Assembly: GCA_012271065.1 (NCBI GenBank)
Contig: JAAXHE010000239.1
Span: 1 to 9,404 of the forward strand
Source of the DNA: Candidatus Latescibacterota bacterium
GTDB taxonomy: Bacteria; Latescibacterota; UBA2968; GCA-2709665
Direction: 5' to 3'
DNA: 9,404 nucleotides
The position numbers and the translations under genes are program-made. The notes beneath the pieces are model-generated. The model saw only the letters and a program-made list of their open reading frames with translations, did not search any database and was not told the origin of the DNA. Positions 5,865-9,404 of this stretch are shown here, piece after piece (within the stretch, counting starts at the first letter, position 1; each line of letters starts with the position of its first letter).

Positions 5865-8279
5865 ATGCACTACATACGATGGCGATGCGTAAGCCGAATA
5901 CCCGCGGGTGTCTGGGCCGTCGCGACGTCGGTAATTTGCGTCTTTCTGGCCTGGTGCGCGCAACCGGCCCGGGCTGACGCGCTGCCGCCCGGGGAGGTCG
6001 ACGCAGTCTACATCCGCAGCATGAAATCGGACCATCCCGATTCGATCAGGCTGGCGATCGGACGTCTGGAGGGCGCTTTGGATACGTATCCTAACCCGGC
6101 GATCCTTCGCGTGCGTCTCGGAATGCTGTATCTTAAAGCGAAGGATACGCAACGCGCGCGCGCCCGTTTCAGAGACGCGCTGGTCCAGGATTCCACGCTT
6201 GTGGCGGCGCGCTACGGTCTGGGGCGGGTTTATCTGGAGTTAATGAATAATCCCAAACGGGCCGTGAAGAACCTTGAACGCGCCATCCGCCTGGATTCCA
6301 CCTACGCGGACGCCCATCAATTGATGGGACGGGCATATCTGAAAATGGGCAAGAATGAGGAGGTACCGGCATCAGCACGAGCGGCGCTCCGCCACGATCC
6401 GGACCATGCGACGTCGTATATGCTGCTGGCCGACTATTATCTGTCACGGGGCAACACGCCGGAAGCCATCCGGTATTTTCAGGAGTTTCTTTCGCGCAAA
6501 CCCGACGACGAGGAGTCCGCATTCGACTTTGCGATGCACCTTCTGGAGATCGAGCGTTACGATGACGTGCTGCAACTGGCCGCCCTCATGGGCCGGGAGC
6601 GGGGGTTGCCTCTCGAGGCGCAGGTATTGGCCGCCTGGGGGGATCACGAGGAGGCCCTTGAGGTATTCAAGCGGTATATCTCACTTCTGCCGGCAAAGGC
6701 GCGGTCGGCCTATTACGACGTCTCCAACGTCGGCGGACCGGATGACGTGAAAGCCATTCAGAACACGCCGCCGGAAGAACGGGAGGCGTTTCTGAGAGGT
6801 TTCTGGCTCCAGCGCGATCCGTTCCAGACGAGCGGCGGCGCGATGCGGCGGGTGGAGCACTACCGTCGCGTCTGGCGGGCCATGACCCTGTATGGCGAAA
6901 TCGCCCGGCCCTTCGACGCCCGAGGCCGGGTGTTCGTCAGGTACGGAGAACCCGACTGGAGGTCCAGCTGGAAGCAGATCAACGCGCAGGTTCCCATCAA
7001 GGTACAGCGCGTTCAGGAAAAGCTGGCGTTTCAACTCTACGGAAGGCGCGGCATGGACATGACGTTCATCGGCCCGGTGTATCCCATCCGATCGGACCGT
7101 TCGGCCGAAAAAGCGCTCTCCCAGACGGAGTGGCGGACCCACAGCAAGCCGTTGGGCGGGCCTGAGGAAATCGACGTGGGACTCACGTATTACAAGCCCG
7201 TCACCACGAGCATGGACTACTCGAAGGTGGGGTGGGAGGTCTGGATTTACGCCGATATCGAGAACGGCTTGGAGGTCGTGTTTACGGATGAGTTATACAG
7301 CGGTATCTACGATTTCGCTCCGGAGCCGACCCCCGACGGTTATGATCTGGGCGAACTCGCCATGCAACGTATGGGCCCTATGCGGCGCCTGATGACGCGG
7401 TTGCCCAACCTGGCGCCCGGCGCACGGGTCGCGCGGGTCTCGAAGGACCTGCCGGAGCGGTACGATTTATCCCATCTGGATCCCATGGAGTTTTACTACG
7501 AAGCGCTTACGTTCCGCGGCCGCAACGGAGAAGCGGACCTTCAGCTGAATCTGGGACTGCCACTGGACAACGTCCTGGTGGACGGCGATCGCGACACGAC
7601 GGTGACTCTGGATCGGCGCATCGCGTTGATCGAAAACCGGACGGAGGAGGTGCGGAAGACGCGAGACCGGCTGGACCTGCGGATATCGCCGTCCCGAAGG
7701 GGGACGGGGCTGTTGGCCGTGGACCGGGTCGACCTGACCGCGCCGCCGGGCGTCTACAGACTGGCGTTGCAGATGTCCAGGCTGAATACGAACCGGCTTC
7801 AGGCTTATCACCAGGAGGTCGAGGTCCCCGACTACGATAGCGGGCAGTTGCTCCTGAGCGATTTGCAGGTGGCGTACCGCGTCGTCGAAGCGGGCCCGGG
7901 CGCCGACCCGAAATCGGTCCGGGGGCAATGGCAGATCGCCGCGGCGCCGTCCCGGGCCTTTCGATCGGGCGAACCGGTCTACGTCTATTTCGAGATATAC
8001 AATCTGACGCGGGATTCCTTCGGAAACACCCGTTACGAGGTGGGGTACGAGGTGCGCCGCGGGCGGAAGAAACTGAAAACGCTTGCCCGGAAGGGATCGG
8101 GCGAAATGGTTTCGGTCAGTTACAGGCAGGTGGGCGCCTCGCCCGACGAGTCCGACTACGTCGAGCTGGACCTGCGTAAGGGCAGACCCGGGCGCTACCG
8201 GGTAAAAATGACGGTGAAGGATCTCGTGGGCGGTCGCCAGACGGTTCGCGAGGGTCGGTTTCAGATCCTGGAGAAGTGA
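5865..8279 (+). CDS. Exported TPR protein with a GWxTD-type domain
   Basis: The product has 804 residues. A Sec signal peptide covers residues 1-37 (basic RWRCVSR, hydrophobic VWAVATSVICVFLAW, likely cleavage after ARA), so the protein is probably periplasmic or surface-associated. About five TPR repeats follow (roughly 78-280; e.g. ARYGLGRVYLEL, AHQLMGRAYLKMG, SYMLLADYYLSRG). Next comes the GWxTD-family core: PPEEREAFLRGFWLQRDPF (Phe313-Trp314, RDP about 317-319), a helix EHYRRVWRAM, and RGRVFVRYGEPD (353-364). The position of the name-giving GWxTD reads RPFDA, so the signature is degenerate while the flanking RGR-(V/I)-(F/Y)-(V/I)-x-YG-x-PD is intact. The last ~280 residues look beta-rich. 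The family is common in Acidobacteriota, Gemmatimonadota and Latescibacterota and has no defined activity. The start at 5865 is chosen for its GGAGG site (5851-5855) and signal peptide; an in-frame ATG at 5829 has neither. It has its own promoter and terminator. Confidence 0.88.
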   Translation: MHYIRWRCVSRIPAGVWAVATSVICVFLAWCAQPARADALPPGEVDAVYIRSMKSDHPDSIRLAIGRLEGALDTYPNPAILRVRLGMLYLKAKDTQRARARFRDALVQDSTLVAARYGLGRVYLELMNNPKRAVKNLERAIRLDSTYADAHQLMGRAYLKMGKNEEVPASARAALRHDPDHATSYMLLADYYLSRGNTPEAIRYFQEFLSRKPDDEESAFDFAMHLLEIERYDDVLQLAALMGRERGLPLEAQVLAAWGDHEEALEVFKRYISLLPAKARSAYYDVSNVGGPDDVKAIQNTPPEEREAFLRGFWLQRDPFQTSGGAMRRVEHYRRVWRAMTLYGEIARPFDARGRVFVRYGEPDWRSSWKQINAQVPIKVQRVQEKLAFQLYGRRGMDMTFIGPVYPIRSDRSAEKALSQTEWRTHSKPLGGPEEIDVGLTYYKPVTTSMDYSKVGWEVWIYADIENGLEVVFTDELYSGIYDFAPEPTPDGYDLGELAMQRMGPMRRLMTRLPNLAPGARVARVSKDLPERYDLSHLDPMEFYYEALTFRGRNGEADLQLNLGLPLDNVLVDGDRDTTVTLDRRIALIENRTEEVRKTRDRLDLRISPSRRGTGLLAVDRVDLTAPPGVYRLALQMSRLNTNRLQAYHQEVEVPDYDSGQLLLSDLQVAYRVVEAGPGADPKSVRGQWQIAAAPSRAFRSGEPVYVYFEIYNLTRDSFGNTRYEVGYEVRRGRKKLKTLARKGSGEMVSVSYRQVGASPDESDYVELDLRKGRPGRYRVKMTVKDLVGGRQTVREGRFQILEK

Positions 8280-8398
8280 GGTCGGACGTCAGGGGTCGGG
8301 TGCGGAGCAACGCCAAAAGGAACATGGCCAGCGCGGAAAAACGTCGGCAGGGGCAAAGCAACGAAGTGAAGGCGAACCTGGCCAAAGACGTCGATTAG
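8276..8398 (+). CDS. Possible translationally coupled 40-codon ORF after the TPR/GWxTD gene
   Basis: A GTG at 8276 overlaps the upstream TGA by 4 nt (GTGA), and the frame stays open to TAG at 8396-8398. The product would be very basic and hydrophilic (VRSDVRGRVRSNAKRNMASA, then EKRRQGQSNEVKANLAKDVD). An internal GTG at 8300 with AGGGG at 8291-8295 is an alternative start. It lies before the transcription terminator at 8431. I recognise no family, and an ORF this short in GC-rich DNA can arise by chance. Confidence 0.2.
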   Translation: MRSDVRGRVRSNAKRNMASAEKRRQGQSNEVKANLAKDVD

Positions 8399-8429
8399 AG
8401 GAACTCAGGCAGCCCCGCCAATACCTCTG

Positions 8430-8468
8430 TCAATCCAGGGCTGATTGAGACGGCCCTGGATTGATTTT
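8430..8468 (+). terminator. Intrinsic terminator of the TPR/GWxTD transcript
   Basis: The arms CAATCCAGGGC (8431-8441) and GCCCTGGATTG (8453-8463) are perfect complements around an 11-nt loop, the stem extends one more pair outward (8430 with 8464), and TTTT follows at 8465-8468. Confidence 0.85.
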
Positions 8469-8509
8469 CGTCTGGTAGAACTTGAAAAACACGTGCCGTA
8501 TGAGCGTGG

Positions 8510-8707
8510 TCGGAGACGCTTTGCCTGCCTGTTGCAGCGGCAGCCCTGCTTTCATTCATTAATCAGGCGTTAAATCCGTCCACGAGTGGCTATCCTGGCC
8601 GTTTTGCGAGCCTCCGAAGTGTTGACGTCATTGACGCTAATTGGTATCGTTATTGCACATGACAAGGCGACAAGAGGGGTCATTCGAAGGAAGCAGGGGA
8701 GAACGTC
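8510..8707 (+). repeat. Leader copy A: diverged repeat upstream of the truncated small ORF
   Basis: Blocks in this stretch recur in the same order downstream of the 73-residue gene. GCCTGCCTG (8523 onward), TGGCTATCCTGGCCGTT (from 8587; counterpart TGGCTATTCTGCCGTT from 9175), a CCTCCGA block (8611 and 9201) and TGGTATCGT (8642 and 9282) are shared. It contains TTGACG (8622-8627) 17 nt before TATCGT (8645-8650) and a second TTGACG at 8631, so it may act as a promoter and leader for the small ORF. It is otherwise non-coding. Confidence 0.5.
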
Positions 8708-8815
8708 ATGGGGTCTAAAACGGATGCCTGCGTAGACTGGATGAAGCAACGCGTCTCCCGATTGGAGGGACTATCCGAACAGACGGATTGCGTATTGAAC
8801 TTATGGAAAGTGTAA
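8708..8815 (+). pseudogene. 35-residue truncated relative of the downstream coiled-coil membrane protein
   Basis: The ORF has a good Shine-Dalgarno (GGAG at 8698-8701, 6 nt before ATG). Residues 18-27, RLEGLSEQTD, align with RLEGIIEQMD at 13-22 of the 73-residue protein encoded next door, and the end (LNLWKV) resembles that protein's end (LILWKLG). The central coiled-coil and most of the membrane helix are missing. It therefore looks like a paralogue with an internal deletion of about 40 codons that kept the reading frame. It may still be translated because its start signals are intact. The similarity is short but is also visible at DNA level (TTGGAGGGACTATCCGAACA against CTGGAGGGCATCATCGAGCA). 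Confidence 0.42.
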
Positions 8816-8870
8816 TACCATAAGGCAAAGCTAACGGTTTCCAACCACAGCCCACACAGGGAGACGCGCC

Positions 8871-9092
8871 ATGAACGAAATCGCCGAATTGTCCACCCGG
8901 CAAGCCCGGCTGGAGGGCATCATCGAGCAGATGGACCGCCGCTTTGAGTCTCTCGAGTCCGGCCAGCGCCAGGGCTTCGCCGCCGTCGAACGGCGCTTGA
9001 CGACCATTGAGCGCCGGTTCGATTGGGTCATTGGGCTTATCCTCACAAGCTGGCTTTCGACTGTCGGTTTGATCCTCTGGAAACTGGGATAG
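8871..9092 (+). CDS. Small coiled-coil protein with one C-terminal membrane helix
   Basis: The product has 73 residues. Residues 8-51 are charged and heptad-like (RQARLEGIIEQMDRRFESLE, then GQRQGFAAVERRLTTIERRF), which suggests a coiled coil. Residues 52-70 (WVIGLILTSWLSTVGLILW) form one membrane segment, followed by KLG. The layout recalls small XhlA/holin-like or other tail-anchored proteins, but I cannot assign a family or function. Topology would most simply be cytoplasmic N-terminus with a C-terminal anchor. The start has a GGGAG site at 8859-8863, 7 nt upstream. It follows a truncated relative by 55 nt, so the two may share a transcript, and a leader-like repeat follows it. Confidence 0.6.
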   Translation: MNEIAELSTRQARLEGIIEQMDRRFESLESGQRQGFAAVERRLTTIERRFDWVIGLILTSWLSTVGLILWKLG

Positions 9093-9094
9093 CC

Positions 9095-9340
9095 ATCGCC
9101 TGCCTGGCGAGTCGGCGCCTGCTTGCGCACGGGCGCAGGACCTGTGTCAAGCGTACCGCATCGATCTTCATTAAATGGCTATTCTGCCGTTCAGCGATCC
9201 TCCGATGTCTCAGGTTCCACCGTTTCTGGACGGCGTTGATGATCGTCTATACAATAGGGCTGGTATTTTTGACACGTAATATGGTATCGTATGACATACT
9301 ACTACGGAGAGCGGCAAATAGGCGACATCTATGCCCGTTA
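9095..9340 (+). repeat. Leader copy C: diverged repeat downstream of the 73-residue gene
   Basis: This non-coding stretch repeats, with many substitutions and small gaps, the block order of 8510-8707: GCCTGCCTG near 9098, TGGCTATTCTGCCGTT from 9175, a CCTCCGA block and a final TGGTATCGT near 9282-9290. TTGACA (9269-9274) lies in the position of the second TTGACG of copy A. It is probably the leader of a further gene copy, but the 154-bp-type repeat begins where that gene should start. Confidence 0.45.
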
Positions 9341-9369
9341 CAACTGAGCAGGAGGATGTAAACTATAGC

Positions 9370-9404
9370 AGTCCGTTGATAAAGTCGCTCTGCAGGCGAG
9401 GCCG
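9370..9404. repeat. Second copy of the inverted-repeat element, cut by the window end
   Basis: From CAGTCCGTTGATAAAGTC onward this matches 90-124 with a single difference (T for C), continuing through the CTGCAGGCGAGGCCG block to the last base. The outermost bases differ: ATAGCAG here against CTAACAG in the first copy, so the outer end is altered or the junction differs. The other half lies outside the window. Confidence 0.8.

Noticed and set aside
9023..9361. 112-codon plus-strand frame at the right end
   Set aside because: It starts inside the 73-residue gene out of phase and runs through the diverged leader repeat; there is no family pattern.

Overview
The window is GC-rich bacterial DNA. 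Its protein families (a DUF6785-type membrane protein, an enolase-superfamily start, a DUF3179 lipoprotein and a TPR/GWxTD-type secreted protein) suggest an uncultured Latescibacterota-, Poribacteria- or Gemmatimonadota-like bacterium. This taxonomic guess rests on gene content and repeats only and is tentative.

Left part (1-2321, minus strand): a likely transcription unit runs from a good promoter near 2293-2321, through a 663-residue polytopic membrane protein, into the first 24 codons of an enolase-superfamily (mandelate racemase/muconate lactonizing type) enzyme that leaves the window at base 1. The only DNA between the two genes is a 154-bp inverted-repeat element (86-239). It supplies the stop codon of the first gene and touches the Shine-Dalgarno of the second. 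A second copy of the element begins at about 9370 and is cut by the window end.

Centre (2322-4060, plus strand): a 527-bp divergent intergenic region carries a near-perfect 29-bp palindromic repeat. It is followed by a DUF3179 lipoprotein gene with a clear intrinsic terminator.

Accessory island (about 4060-5830, minus strand, richer in A+T by eye): a compact set DUF6941 - hicA - hicB. The last two overlap by 4 nt and form a HicA/HicB-type toxin-antitoxin pair. A doubtful ORF and a possible promoter lie upstream.

Right part (5740-9404, plus strand): a strong sigma70-like promoter drives an exported TPR + GWxTD-type protein, which ends at a perfect-stem terminator. After it come a 73-residue coiled-coil/single-membrane-helix protein and a 35-codon relative just upstream that looks like an internally deleted copy. 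Diverged repeats of the non-coding leader lie on both sides, so this looks like a decaying tandem duplication that runs into the second copy of the inverted-repeat element.

No tRNA, rRNA, CRISPR array or transposase gene was recognised. The most unusual points are the element embedded in an operon junction, the duplicated small-membrane-protein locus, and the DUF6941 gene placed in front of hicAB.
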